64,000 bases of DNA from JACXTP01 sp963827905 (lineage in GTDB: Archaea > Thermoplasmatota > Thermoplasmata > Methanomassiliicoccales > UBA472), in assembly GCA_963827905.1 (NCBI GenBank), contig CAWHCB010000011.1, positions 124,001-188,000 on the forward strand. The letters are read 5' to 3'. Of the stretch, positions 29,562-38,548 are shown one piece after another. Position 1 is the first letter of the stretch, and each line of letters opens with the position of its first letter. The notes below the pieces were generated by a model. It worked only from the letters and a program-made list of their open reading frames with translations. It did no database searches and was not told the origin of the DNA. A program made the translations under genes and the position numbers.

Positions 29562-30276
29562 TTACAAGGCCTCCTTCTTTCCCGCGTACCAGTTGAACAC
29601 CACGGCCATGATGATGGCGAGGATGATCACCGTCAGTCCGAGCACCATTCCCACGTTCAATTTCCCGACCGTCTCGCTCATCACGTCCCGGCTGAAGCTG
29701 CCGAAGTATAGCAGAACACCGTAGATCGCGATGTAGATGGTGAACAGTACCAGGCCCACCTTGAACTGCTTGCTCGAGGTGATGGACTTGACCGTGACCT
29801 CCTTTGGTCGGGAGGCGATCTTCCTGGCCATTGCCAGGGCCTCCTTGCCCTGAGCCTCGGTGGGGTTGATGGCGACGACCTCGCACTGTGCCAGTTTGGT
29901 CACCGCCCGAGCGACATCCCCAAGATAAAGTTCGGTGATGCCGTGAGGTTTCGGAGCAACCCATGATGATGGCCTCGACCTTGAACTCCTCCGCCACGCG
30001 GACGATGGTCCCTGCCACCGGCCCTTCCTGGGTGATCTCCTCGATCTCGACCCCCTTTTGTTTGGCCAGTTCCCTGGCGAACTTCATGCCGTCGATGTCG
30101 GGGCAGCGTCTCAGGCCGACGTTCTCGGCGGTCTGCTCCACTTCCATCGTGGGGGTCATTTCCACCACGCTCAGGACTATGAGGGTGGCGTTCTCCGTCT
30201 TCGCCCGGTCGACAGCGACGATCGTCGCGGCCAAGGCCGGCAACGAACTGTCTGTCGGCAATAGGATCCTCCTCAA
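29562..30276 (-). CDS. Universal stress protein domain fused to DUF485 membrane protein (one frameshift)
   Basis: About 238 residues. 1-125 is a USP domain ('RRILLPTDSSLPALAA' start, 'VDRAKTENATLIVLSVVE', 'EEFKVEAIIMGCS' ATP-loop region). About 170-238 is a DUF485 (YjcH-like) module with two membrane helices ('VGLVLFTIYIAIYGVLLYF', 'MVLGLTVIILAIIMAVV'). DUF485 proteins normally accompany ActP as a separate small gene. A base shift near 29935 joins the halves. TTG 30276 is the likely start, since similarity begins there; an upstream ATG at 30459 adds unconserved sequence. It ends 2 bp before actP and is surely co-transcribed with it. Confidence 0.7.
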
Positions 30277-30382
30277 GGGACCCGCCCCCGTTCTCCCTGG
30301 CAGTGTCTTCCAGCTGGATCGGACCGCGAGACCGAAGCCCTTTATTGGCCAAGGCGTCGAGTCGCTGAACCGATCAGTGACG

Positions 30383-30400
30383 AGGCGCTCCTCAGCGCCT
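30383..30400 (-). repeat. Perfect hairpin upstream of the USP-DUF485 gene
   Basis: AGGCGCT-CCTC-AGCGCCT, seven perfect pairs with a four-base loop, about 107 bp before the proposed TTG start. It could lie in the leader of that message. No T-run follows, so it is not a standard terminator. Confidence 0.3.
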
Positions 30401-30459
30401 TGACGTGGCTTGCCAGTCAGGCTTCGCCTATGACGTTTGCTCGGATCGGTTGCGTTCAT

Positions 30460-30829
30460 CCCGCATAAGGGAGGGCAGGCAAAGGTCTATGCTTCTGATG
30501 TACTACCGAATATAATTGACAAAATTATCCGTGTTTGTACTGATTTCGAATAATGAATAATTGATACTGAAAAATACAAGGTTAACAATTTTCGAAATCG
30601 TCTGTCGACGTAGGGCTTGATCGACCATATTCATGAATGCCACGCCAGCACATCACCCAATAATCCAGGCGAGCGCAGAATATCATCTTTAGGTTTCATT
30701 CAATCATCCAGACTCACTTGATGGACCAAGGTGATTGAAGTCAGAACTTAAAGTTATTTCAAACAGCTTATTACAGAGAAATAGAAGTTATCAACTACAA
30801 AAATCGCTATAAACCGAAGATGAAGTAGT
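30460..30829. other. AT-rich intergenic region without a recognised gene
   Basis: About 370 bases of much lower GC than the flanks, with many A/T runs and short stop-rich frames in all six readings. I see no tRNA, terminal repeat or convincing small gene. Divergent promoters are possible, but nothing can be assigned. Confidence 0.5.
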
Positions 30830-31163
30830 TTAACCTCTTTGCCGACGACGGTTGAAGGCCTCCAAGAGCTTGCTCAACCATGCCCCTCTTCATGGAGTGA
30901 TCAAGCTTGATGTTTCCCTTCGACCTCCAGTTTCTTTTCCATGCGGTCCGACGAAACCGGTTATGACCGTCTCCGCTTTGAGATCGATGATGTTTCTAGC
31001 AGTTTCGATCCCATAGCCAATATCATGTCCACCAGCGCGTTGTTCGAAGACCTCAAACTCCATCATATCAGGGTCCCACAATGAGGCGAGGGGGGCGTCT
31101 GACCGATTCCCTCGGCCGCCAGGCGTCCAGGTCCTTCCCTTCCGCGGTGACGCACACCCTCAT
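30830..31163 (-). pseudogene. Dinitrogenase Fe-Mo cofactor (NifX/NifB C-domain-like) family protein, frameshifted
   Basis: A ~111-residue COG1433-type protein can be rebuilt. ATG 31163 gives 'MRVCVTAEGKDLDAW', then after a shift near 31085 'DPDMMEFEVFEQRAGGHDIG', 'IETARNIIDLKAETVITGFV', and, after further shifts, 'IKLDHSMKRGMVEQALEAF' to a stop at 30830. Start, core and end are in the right order and total length is normal for the family, whose small proteins bind metal clusters. At least three shifts are needed, so it may be broken in the organism or badly sequenced. Function here is unknown. Confidence 0.5.
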
Positions 31164-31520
31164 TTTCTTGCCCCCGTACTTCGAACAGCTTCACTTTCCG
31201 CTTCGAGCGCTCCCCACGGTCCTTATCGGACCTTCTCGGCCGATTCCTTCGAACGCCTTAGCCCCCGGGGAGTCGGCTTGGAAAGGACGATCGAGGCTCC
31301 CCATCGTCCCCGCTCGGGACCATCTCCACGTCAAGATGAGATCTCCCCCAGGAAGGGCCTCATGACTATGATCTTATGTTGATCTTGGCCAGATGTTTCA
31401 TCAGTTTGACATCTTCCTCTTGCACGGTCATTATGTCTATGTCGTTTTCTCCCTGCACGTCATCACCCGGTCGGACCGTCTGGTATATGTAGGCAACTGA
31501 TATAAAGCTCGGTCAGTTTT
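31164..31520. other. Region without a firm gene; one possible small ORF
   Basis: No known family seen. On the minus strand a GTG at 31458 opens a 30-codon frame to a TAG at 31366 whose product (contains 'MTVQEEDVKLMKHLAKIN') has protein-like composition and could be a gene remnant. The stretch 31164-31365 has no convincing frame on either strand. It may hold the promoter of the NifX-like gene. Confidence 0.3.
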
Positions 31521-32059
31521 TCATTTGCTCTCGCGAAGGTGCCTCTCGATGATGTTGCGCTCCCGCGCTGCAATATCTCGGTGAGGGTGGACGGGGCCAC
31601 CTTCATCTGGGCCGCCATCTCCCGGACCGTCGTCCTTCTCGGATAATCGTAATAGCCCATCTCGAAGGCCTTGCGCACTATCTCCTCCTGCCTCATGGTC
31701 ATGGCAGTATCGTCCTCCACTGTGGCCAGGCGAAGGACCTTCACCCGACAACCGATGCTCTGAAGCTTTTCGGAGAGGAGGGCCAGCGCCCCTTCGGAGG
31801 TCAGGACGATGTCCCATTCCACAGTGCCATCCTCTTTGGTCTGGGCTCCGCGGAGGAAGCAGTCCGATTCCATGATGGTGCGGCAGGCGAAGCATTTCTT
31901 CGTCACCAGGGATCCTTTGGCCCGACCTCCGCCGAGCGAGGTCAGTTGCACATTCTGCACGTCGGGATGGGCCTTGATCTGCTCGGTGACTGCATCGGAC
32001 GGGGAGAGGGTGCAGTGGGTCCAGGCGAGGGAGATCACCGCCCTGAGGGACCTGAACAT
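31521..32059 (-). CDS. Bat-type HTH_10 transcription regulator (one frameshift)
   Basis: About 180 residues. The C-terminal ~55 residues are the archaeal HTH_10 ('bat') domain: 'MTMRQEEIVRKAFEMGYYDYPRR' (quoted in part as RKAFEMGYYDYPRR), 'TVREMAAQMKVAPSTLTEIL', then 'ERNIIERHLRESK' after a one-base shift near 31560. The N-terminal ~110 residues form an alpha/beta ligand-sensing region with 'CFACRTIMESDCFLRGA'. A TAG lies directly ahead of ATG 32059, fixing the longest start. It is divergent, by 38 bp, from the PEP-utilising gene. A second member lies at 39183-39812. Confidence 0.75.
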
Positions 32060-32097
32060 CTACAGCGACACGTTCTCCAAGGAAGTTCCTTCCCGGC

Positions 32098-33654
32098 ATG
32101 ATCAAGCCCTTGGTCTGGACCGTGAACACCCCGCTGGTGAACGGCGCCTGGGCCAGATTGTTCGGCAAGCTCACCGGTATGAAGGACCTTGACCCCTCCA
32201 ATTTCTCCAAGCAGTTCTATTACCGGGCATATTTCAACATGAGCGTGGTCGGAAGGGTCTGGGAGAGGATGGGCATGCCCCGCGACTTGATGGAGAGGTC
32301 GACGGTGGTGGGCGGGGAGAGGCCGAAGGGGTCGTTCCGCCCCACCCCCAAGATGATGCCACGCACGCCTTGGGTGGCGCTCTTCATGATCGATATGGCG
32401 CGTTTGCACTGGGACCTGGACCGACTGTTGCATGAAGTCCCGGGGGACCTGGAGCGTTTTGAAAGGCTGGACTTGCGGTCCATGGACGGCGAGTCCCTCC
32501 TGGCCGAGGTGGACCGACTTTTGCAGGTGGACCAAGAGCTCGCTTACCACAACATCCTCGCCTACCTGCAATTGGCGATCTCCAACCGCATGCTCCGGTC
32601 CGCCCTGGGCAAGGCGGGGTACGATCTGGGCGATGTCAAGTTAGTATTGGAGAGGAACGGGGATGTGGCCCGTTACCCCGACCAGGCCTTGGACCAGTTG
32701 GGCCGGACCTATCAGGACCTCAGTCCCGAGGTCCGGGCCGAGGTGGACCAGGCATCGTACGGAACGTTGCGAGGCCTAGCCGGGGCCGAGCATCTGTCCC
32801 AGCGGCCTCGAAGGGTTCCTGGCACAGTATGGGTATCTGAGCGACAGCGGTAACGACATATCCGTCAAACAGTGGCGCGATGTCACCCTGACACCATATT
32901 GCGCACGGTCATAGGTACCAGGGCCAATCCGGTGCAAACCGGTCCAGCAGGCAGCTACCAATTGGACCTGCCGCGGAGCTCGCGCTTCCGTATTGGAACC
33001 ATCTGACGCGCGCACCTGCCAGGACTCCAGGAAAGGGTGGGAGAACTCTACGGCCGCGGGTACGGCCTGCTCCGTCCATTGTTCCTGTCGTTAGCGGACC
33101 GAATGGTGGAAAAAGGTCTCATCCAATCCCGCGACGATAGATCCGATCTCGACACGCACCAGGTACGCCAGACCGTGGAAGGTGGTTGCGCCGATAACAC
33201 CTGCAATCGACCTTCGGATCAGGGTTCATGAGGCGGAGGGAGATGGAAGGTCTTAGAGACGCCGTCCTTCCCCCAACCATATATGGTGAGAGGGCGCCGC
33301 CGATGGAAAAGGCTGGCTCGCAACTGATGAAGGGCGTGGCCACCTCCGGAGGTTATCATCAAGGCCCGGCCCGAGTGGTCAAAGGACTGGCCGACCTAGG
33401 CAAGGTTGGACCCGGCGATGTTCTGGTGATCCCCTACTCCGAACGCCGTTCACGCCGCTCTTCGCTAGGCTGGGGCGGCGGTTTCCGAGGCCGGAGGGAT
33501 GTTGTCCCATTCGTCCATAATCGCCAGGGAGTACGGCATTCCGGCCGTGGTATCGGTGCCAGGGGCCATGGCCATCGAGGATGGGGTACAGCTGTTGGTG
33601 GACGGATACAAAGGCGAGGTGCGTCGGGTTCTCGGACGGGGCTTAATGGGATAG
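32098..33654 (+). pseudogene. PEP-utilising enzyme (PEP synthase/rifampicin phosphotransferase-like) without ATP-grasp domain, frameshifted
   Basis: Three blocks of the PEP synthase superfamily occur in order. The central domain: 'VNTPLVNGAWARLFGKLTG', 'FYYRAYFNMSVVGRVWERMG'. Then 'GFLAQYGYLSDSGNDIS' and 'DAVLPPTIYGERAPP'. Then the swivelling phospho-His domain 'SEAGGMLSHSSIIAREYG' with His as phosphate carrier, ending 'DGVQLLVDGYKGEV' at 33654. The N-terminal ATP-grasp domain (~300 residues) is absent. Frame changes are needed near 32810, 32900-33000, 33140-33230 and 33460. It may be truncated, or partnered with an ATP-grasp protein elsewhere. Confidence 0.6.
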
Positions 33655-34725
33655 GACGATGTCGAGGATCCTCTCGGCGGCCTGGCCGTCCCCCAGGGGC
33701 AGGTCCAATCCCGGTCATGGCCGAACATGTTCCTCGCCCCCTCCAAGATCCTCTCCGGATCGGCCCCGACCAGGCGACGTCGCCCTCCCACCGTGACCGT
33801 CTCCGGTCTCTCTGTGGAATCCCTCAGGGTCACACAGGGCACATGGAGTATGCACGCTTCCTCCTGGACCTCTGCTGGAATCGGTGAGCATGAGGGCGGC
33901 GTTAGCTTCCAGCTGCAGGAAGTCCAGGTAGCCCACCGGTTCGACGATCCTCACCTCGTCGGGTACGATTATGTTGAAATTGGAGAGGTTCTTCCTGGTC
34001 CGGGGGTGCAGGGGCAGGACGACCGGCATATGGAATTCCCTGAGGCGCAGGATACCAGTCCCTCCACCAGACCTCGCAGTCTCAGAGGGTCGTCAACGTT
34101 CTCCTGACGGTGCAGGTGGCCCCAAGAGGTAGCCTTGGGGCCTCAGACCTAGCTCTTTCAAGGCCTTGCCTTGCCTTTTAGAAATGTCCATGTTCTGCAA
34201 CAAGGCGTCGACCACGGTGTTCCCTACCACGTGGACCTTGTTCGGGTCTATGCCCTCCTTGAGCAGGTTCTTCCTCGCGAGTTCGGTGCGGGCGAAAAGC
34301 ATGTCCGAGAGGTGGTCCGCCAGGACCCGGTTCGACCTCCTCAGGCATCTGGCGGTCATAGGAGCGAAGTCCTGCCTCCACATGCCCTATCGGGACGTTC
34401 AGCTTGGCCGCGGCCAGTGCCCCGGCCAAGACGGTGTTGGTGTCCCCTTGCACCAGTATGACGTCCGGCCTTTCGTCCATCAGGACCTTCTCGGTGGCCG
34501 CCATATCGCGCCGGTCTGTCTTCCATGCGTGCCCGAGCCCACGTTCAGGTTGTAACGCGGTTCCGGTAGCTCCAGGTCTTGGAAGAATACCCGGTCCATC
34601 TCGTACGAATAGTGTTGACCGGTATGGATCAGGAAGAACTCAACGCCCCGCCTCTGGCAGGCGCGGACCAGGGGGGCCATCTTCACGATCTCCGGTCTGG
34701 TGCCCAATACTATGCACAGTTTCAT
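33643..34725 (-). CDS. wecB: UDP-N-acetylglucosamine 2-epimerase (several frameshifts)
   Basis: About 361 residues. Family motifs in order: 'MKLCIVLGTRPEIVKMAPL', 'HTGQHYSYEMD', 'VQGDTNTVLAGALAAAKL', 'IGHVEAGLRSYDR', 'GNTVVDALLQNM', 'LPLHPRTRKNL', 'FLQLEANAALMLTDSGG' and 'LPLGDGQAAERILDIVL'. It makes UDP-ManNAc for surface sugars or N-glycans. The frame changes at about 34510, 34335, 34110, 33880 and 33700; every piece remains readable, so the cause is probably sequence error. Its end overlaps the PEP-utilising gene tail to tail by 12 bases. No other sugar genes are adjacent. Confidence 0.78.
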
Positions 34726-34769
34726 GCTGGACCAGGAATTGGGCAGGTTCGATATAACATTATTCTGGC

Positions 34770-35557
34770 TCAGACGAAGAGGCTTTTGGCCTGGGCTATC
34801 AAGCGCTCCCCGTTCTGCCGGGGCAAGAGGCTGAGCACCCTTTCCGGTTGGCAGAGGACGTCCTTGACCAGGATGATATCGTTCTCCAGCAGGGTCCGGA
34901 CCTCCGCCCTCCTCAGTTCCAAGATGGTCACCGGGTAGAGCCGGTGCCGTTCCACCAAGATCTTCCAACCCCTCCCCCTCTGGGTATCTCCATCCGAGAA
35001 GGCCCATGCCAACGCATTCGCCATATTGCACCACGTCGCTGGAGAAACGGGTATTGGTGACCAACCAAGGCTTGCTGAGCTTCAGCTTCTCTTGCAGGTC
35101 CAGGAATCGACCGTAGGTGTAAAGGGCGGTCTGGATGGTGCACTTGATGCCCAGGGAGTTGTGGAACTTGCATTCCACCATAAATCTGTGGTCGGCATTT
35201 TCGGCCAGCACGTCCAGTTCATGCTGTACGCATCTTCCTTGCACGACCTCCCTCACCTTTACCTTGTGTCCCATCTCCTGGAAGAGCAGGCCGATGTAGC
35301 TCTCGAAATGGTGCCCCTCCGGGCCAAGGTTCATGATCGCCTTCTTCAGACCAAATCGGGTCTTGGTATCTGCCGCCAGCAGGGCGCGCACCCGACGATA
35401 GACCTCTTCAGTGGTGATGCCGTCATAGAGCTGTCCCTGCAGACGGTCCAGAATATCGTCCGCCTCGCCAGCCGAGACCCCCGAGCGCATGATGGCCAAA
35501 CGGGTCTTCTCCGGATTCGAACTCCTCCTTCTCGCCGGACCTCTTGATGACATACAT
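34770..35557 (-). CDS. ATP-cone plus PD-(D/E)xK nuclease-like protein (two frameshifts)
   Basis: About 262 residues. 1-90 is an ATP-cone ('MYVIKRSGEKEEFE', 'TRLAIMRSGVSAGEADDIL', 'GITTEEVYRRVRALL'). About 100-200 is a Mrr/Holliday-resolvase-like nuclease fold: 'GHHFESYIGLLFQEMGHKV', 'QHELDVLAEN' and 'FMVECKFHNS' supply the acidic pair and E-x-K. The end 'LLENDIILVKDVLCQPERVL' is helical. Shifts near 35517 and 34975 are needed. The arrangement is known in archaea and bacteria as a nucleotide-regulated endonuclease of unclear role. Start ATG 35557 is set by the ATP-cone. Confidence 0.7.
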
Positions 35558-35620
35558 CGGGAACACGACCGGATGACCTGGACGGATAGAAAATCATTGT
35601 CCTTCCATGTGGGGGACGCC

Positions 35621-36148
35621 TCAGCTTCTCAGCGTGGGGGAGAGGTCCATCTCCTCTATGTTCTCAGGAAGGTTTTCTATGTGCTCCGGAGGGGCCACGA
35701 CCAATTCCGCCTCACGGAAGCTGTCGCATACCGCCGCCGTGGGGGCCAGGGCGTTCAGGTCCTTCTTGAAGAGCATGCATTGACCGTTCTTGAACAGGAG
35801 GTTCAGGGTGATGAACCCGTTCCTGAGCTCCAGCTCCATGGTCTTGATGACCGATGTATAGACGGCCGCCTTGCCCCGACCGGAGGTACGAGAGGTGCCA
35901 CACTTGGTGATAAGCCCCATGTTCTCCATCTGGTAGACCATCTTGTAACAGGTAGCGATGGGGAGCTTCATGGCCGGGGAGATCTCGCTGACCGTCATGC
36001 ACTTCCTGGACGTCATTCCTAAAATGAACACGGCGCAGGGGTCTATGACGAAGTGAGCTATCTCCATCTTGTCCTGCTGGTTCAATTTAATGATAGCCTC
36101 GTGAATGGCGCTCTCCGTATCGTGCGCCTCGACATCGCAGAAATTCAC
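35621..36148 (-). CDS. Winged-helix transcription regulator (ArsR/MarR-like)
   Basis: 175 residues. A winged-helix core lies at about 45-105: 'MTVSEISPAMKLPIATCYKM', 'MENMGLITKC', then a basic wing 'SRTSGRGKAAVYTS'. The remainder 'IKTMELELRNGFITLNLL' is an amphipathic strand-helix, perhaps for dimerisation. It faces the same way as, and lies downstream of, the hyuA-like gene; its promoter region holds two inverted repeats, suggesting it controls itself or the methyl-transfer island. Its signal is unknown. Confidence 0.7.
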   Translation of the reverse strand: MNFCDVEAHDTESAIHEAIIKLNQQDKMEIAHFVIDPCAVFILGMTSRKCMTVSEISPAMKLPIATCYKMVYQMENMGLITKCGTSRTSGRGKAAVYTSVIKTMELELRNGFITLNLLFKNGQCMLFKKDLNALAPTAAVCDSFREAELVVAPPEHIENLPENIEEMDLSPTLRS

Positions 36149-36240
36149 CTATACTCCCCCTATAAAAATCGCATTGTGTTGTCATTAATTAATCCTTTTG
36201 GCAGATAGGTATCATATTCTTTCATATGTTAACAAGTGTT

Positions 36241-36270
36241 GATTATTTTGAAATAATCACATAAAATGTG
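36241..36270. promoter_or_regulatory. Two adjoining inverted repeats upstream of the winged-helix regulator
   Basis: GATTATTT-TG-AAATAATC (36241-36258) is followed at once by CACAT-AAA-ATGTG (36258-36270). They lie about 95-120 bp before the regulator's start codon in a short AT-rich gap. Typical size and symmetry for a dimeric winged-helix operator. Confidence 0.4.
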
Positions 36271-36344
36271 TTGTCGGAGACATCGCCCTCTGTCATTTTG
36301 AACAAAGGGTTAGTTCGTTGATCGGCGATCCCTCCCACGAGGGA

Positions 36345-38306
36345 TCATTCCGGGAGCTTCGGGCGACCCATGGCGGTGAAGCGCAGATCGACCCAATTGA
36401 GGAACTTCATCTCCTTCCCATAGCCGTCCGGGAACTTCTTCTCCAGCACCTCCACCCTCACCTTCAGGTCCTCCAAGTTGTCCCGGGCCAGGCGCTCCTT
36501 CACCACCCTTGTGCCATAGGACCGGGCAGAGGACATGGCCTCCTCGAAATGCGAGTACTGCGAGGGCGAGGACATGGGGGCGAGGACCATGTACTTGTCT
36601 CCGTAGGAGGTCACCTGGACCATGAACGTCTCGGAGACGTAGCTTGAGACCGCCCCCACCGCGTTCCCTACCTCGTGGCCCTCAGGTACTATGACCGGGC
36701 TCGTCAAGCGACCCTCCAAGGGTTTGATGAAGTCGATCGCTGGTGCACCGATGCCCACGATGGGCCTGCCCAGGTCCATGCGGAATCGCAAGCCCTCGAT
36801 GGAACCGTGACCGCTCGCCGACCTCAGCAGTCGCTGGAACGCATCACCCTCGTTGGGGGCCGCGCCCGCGTCCATGACGGCCTTCTTGATGACCTCCTCA
36901 CCCACCCGGGTCACCATCATCTGCATGATCTGCATGGCCAGCTCGTCCGGGCTCTCTCCGGCCTTCTCCGCCAGGAAGCGTATGCCGAAGGTCGCCGCCT
37001 CCTTGTCCCCGACCTCGTAGCGGCCAAGGTGATGCAGGGTGTCGGTCGGGGTCAGGCCGGTCTTCAGGAGGAAGCCGCGCGATTTCATCGATTCCAGCGT
37101 CTCCTGCAGCACCACGTACTCGTTCTCGACGCCCTTGATGACGTCGTAATAGGTGCTGGGTCCGTTCTTTTCGATGAACTCGTGGATGCGGCGCTCCTTG
37201 TCGGTGAGCTTACCCCTCTCGTGTTTCAGGGTCAGGTAGAGCTGAAGTTCGCCCTCGTGGGCTATCTTATCGCGAAAGCCGGGGTAGCGGGCGGAGGCCA
37301 TGGCCAGAGGGAGCACGCGCTCTGGCCCTATCAGCATCCCCTCCTTCTTGTCCAGTCGGACCAGGGAATCCCCTCCCAGGCCGCAGGTCCAGATGTCGAT
37401 GCCCTTGACCCGGGTGCGCCATTGCCCCACCACCGCCCCTTCGACGTTCAGTCGGGGGAAGCCCTCGTCCAGGTAGGCGATGTCAGTGGAAGTGCCGCCC
37501 ATGTCTATGACCAGACAGTCATCCAACCCTGCCAGGGCCTTTCCGCCCATGAGGCTGGCCGCCGGGCCGGAAAGCACCATCTCCACCGGTCTCTCCCGGG
37601 CCGTCTGCAGGCTCATCAGCCCTCCATCGCCCTTGAGCACGAAGATCCGCCCCTTGACCTCCCTGGCATCGAGCGACCGTTCCATGCTGTCCAGGAAATC
37701 CGCGATGACGTTGAGGAGCTTGGAGTTTAGGACCGCGGTCACGGTCCGTTCGAATATCCCCAGTTCAGCGGTGAAGCTCTGCCCCATGATGATCGGCAAC
37801 TGGGTGAGGCGTCTCATCTCCTCGGCCGCCTGGATCTCCTGCCAACCGTTGCAAACGCTGAACAGGCCAGAGACCACCAGGGCGTCCACATCCTCCGAAA
37901 CCTCCAGGATGGCCCTCTCCAGCTCCTGGGGGTCCATGGGCTCCGACTGCCTGCCGATGGAGTCGTAACCGCCCTTGATGAAGCGTTGATGCTTGACCCC
38001 GAAGTTCCACTCCGGGTCCGGCTTCCAACCTATGCCGACCAGTCCCACCTCGCCTCCCTTCCCCTGTAAAAGGGAGTTGGTGGCCAGGGTGGTGGAGATG
38101 CCCACCATCTTGATGGTAGCCACCTCGACCTCGCCCCCTTGCAGGACCAGGTCTATGGCCGAGCTTATGCCTAAGGCCAGGTCGTCATAGGTGGTCGGGC
38201 TCTTGGCCTTGGCGACGATCCTTCCTCCGTCCAGGTCCCAGAGGACCGCGTCCGTGAAAGTGCCACCAGTGTCTATCCCTAGACCAACCTTGCTCAGCCC
38301 GTCCAT
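36345..38306 (-). CDS. HyuA-like (hydantoinase/oxoprolinase A) ASKHA protein with winged-helix insert, copy 1
   Basis: 653 residues. ASKHA nucleotide-binding motifs are clear: 'GLGIDTGGTFTDAVLWDLD' at the N-terminus, 'STTLATNSLLQGKG', 'VIDMGGTSTDIAYL' near 270 and 'GEGGxx'-type glycines ('TCGLGGDSLVRL'). About residues 365-430 look like an inserted winged helix ('RRIHEFIEKNGPSTYYDVIK', 'LESMKSRGFLLKTGLTPTD'). ATG 38306 is right at the family start, and a TATA-like 'tttataagg' on this strand (38327-38335) lies ~25 bp before it, so the message may be leaderless. Neighbours are corrinoid methyl-transfer genes, so an ATP-driven corrinoid activation or a hydantoin-type amidase role are the two main options. 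Confidence 0.8.
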   Translation of the reverse strand: MDGLSKVGLGIDTGGTFTDAVLWDLDGGRIVAKAKSPTTYDDLALGISSAIDLVLQGGEVEVATIKMVGISTTLATNSLLQGKGGEVGLVGIGWKPDPEWNFGVKHQRFIKGGYDSIGRQSEPMDPQELERAILEVSEDVDALVVSGLFSVCNGWQEIQAAEEMRRLTQLPIIMGQSFTAELGIFERTVTAVLNSKLLNVIADFLDSMERSLDAREVKGRIFVLKGDGGLMSLQTARERPVEMVLSGPAASLMGGKALAGLDDCLVIDMGGTSTDIAYLDEGFPRLNVEGAVVGQWRTRVKGIDIWTCGLGGDSLVRLDKKEGMLIGPERVLPLAMASARYPGFRDKIAHEGELQLYLTLKHERGKLTDKERRIHEFIEKNGPSTYYDVIKGVENEYVVLQETLESMKSRGFLLKTGLTPTDTLHHLGRYEVGDKEAATFGIRFLAEKAGESPDELAMQIMQMMVTRVGEEVIKKAVMDAGAAPNEGDAFQRLLRSASGHGSIEGLRFRMDLGRPIVGIGAPAIDFIKPLEGRLTSPVIVPEGHEVGNAVGAVSSYVSETFMVQVTSYGDKYMVLAPMSSPSQYSHFEEAMSSARSYGTRVVKERLARDNLEDLKVRVEVLEKKFPDGYGKEMKFLNWVDLRFTAMGRPKLPE

Positions 38307-38341
38307 GGGGAAACGAATTCCGCAAGCCTTATAAATCGTTC

Positions 38342-38373
38342 GTCCCAGAACCTCGCCCCCACCTTTCTGGGAC
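38342..38373. promoter_or_regulatory. Inverted repeat GTCCCAGAA-N14-TTCTGGGAC in a divergent promoter region
   Basis: Nine perfect pairs (38342-38350 and 38365-38373) between hyuA copy 1 and the corrinoid protein gene. The same word GTCCCAGAA recurs at 41099-41107 and TTCTGGGA at 41199-41206, between the methyltransferase and hyuA copy 2. Likely a shared operator for the island. Confidence 0.45.
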
Positions 38374-38386
38374 AAGGTTCAGGAGG

Positions 38387-38408
38387 CGTTGACCGATATT
38401 GGTCAACG
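38387..38408. promoter_or_regulatory. Perfect 22-bp inverted repeat before the corrinoid protein gene
   Basis: CGTTGACC-GATATT-GGTCAACG: eight-base arms, six-base centre, 140 bp ahead of ATG 38549 and 80 bp ahead of the divergent hyuA start. Size and symmetry suit a dimeric regulator; the adjacent HTH_10 or winged-helix proteins are candidates. Confidence 0.45.
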
Positions 38409-38548
38409 AGATGCGACAAGAGGGAAGAGGCGGCATCGCCCTCGGACGAGAGAACGCCACTGATAAGTTTTATCTGGCCGCCACCCATTGGGATGGCGGG
38501 TGTCCGGGCGGTATGTCTTCCCTGAACGCAAACGGAGGGGTGTGAGCC

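Noticed and set aside
32060..32210. Longer N-terminus for the HTH_10 regulator at 31521
   Set aside because: A TAG lies directly upstream of ATG 32059 in that frame, and the alternative frame overlaps the divergent PEP-utilising gene.
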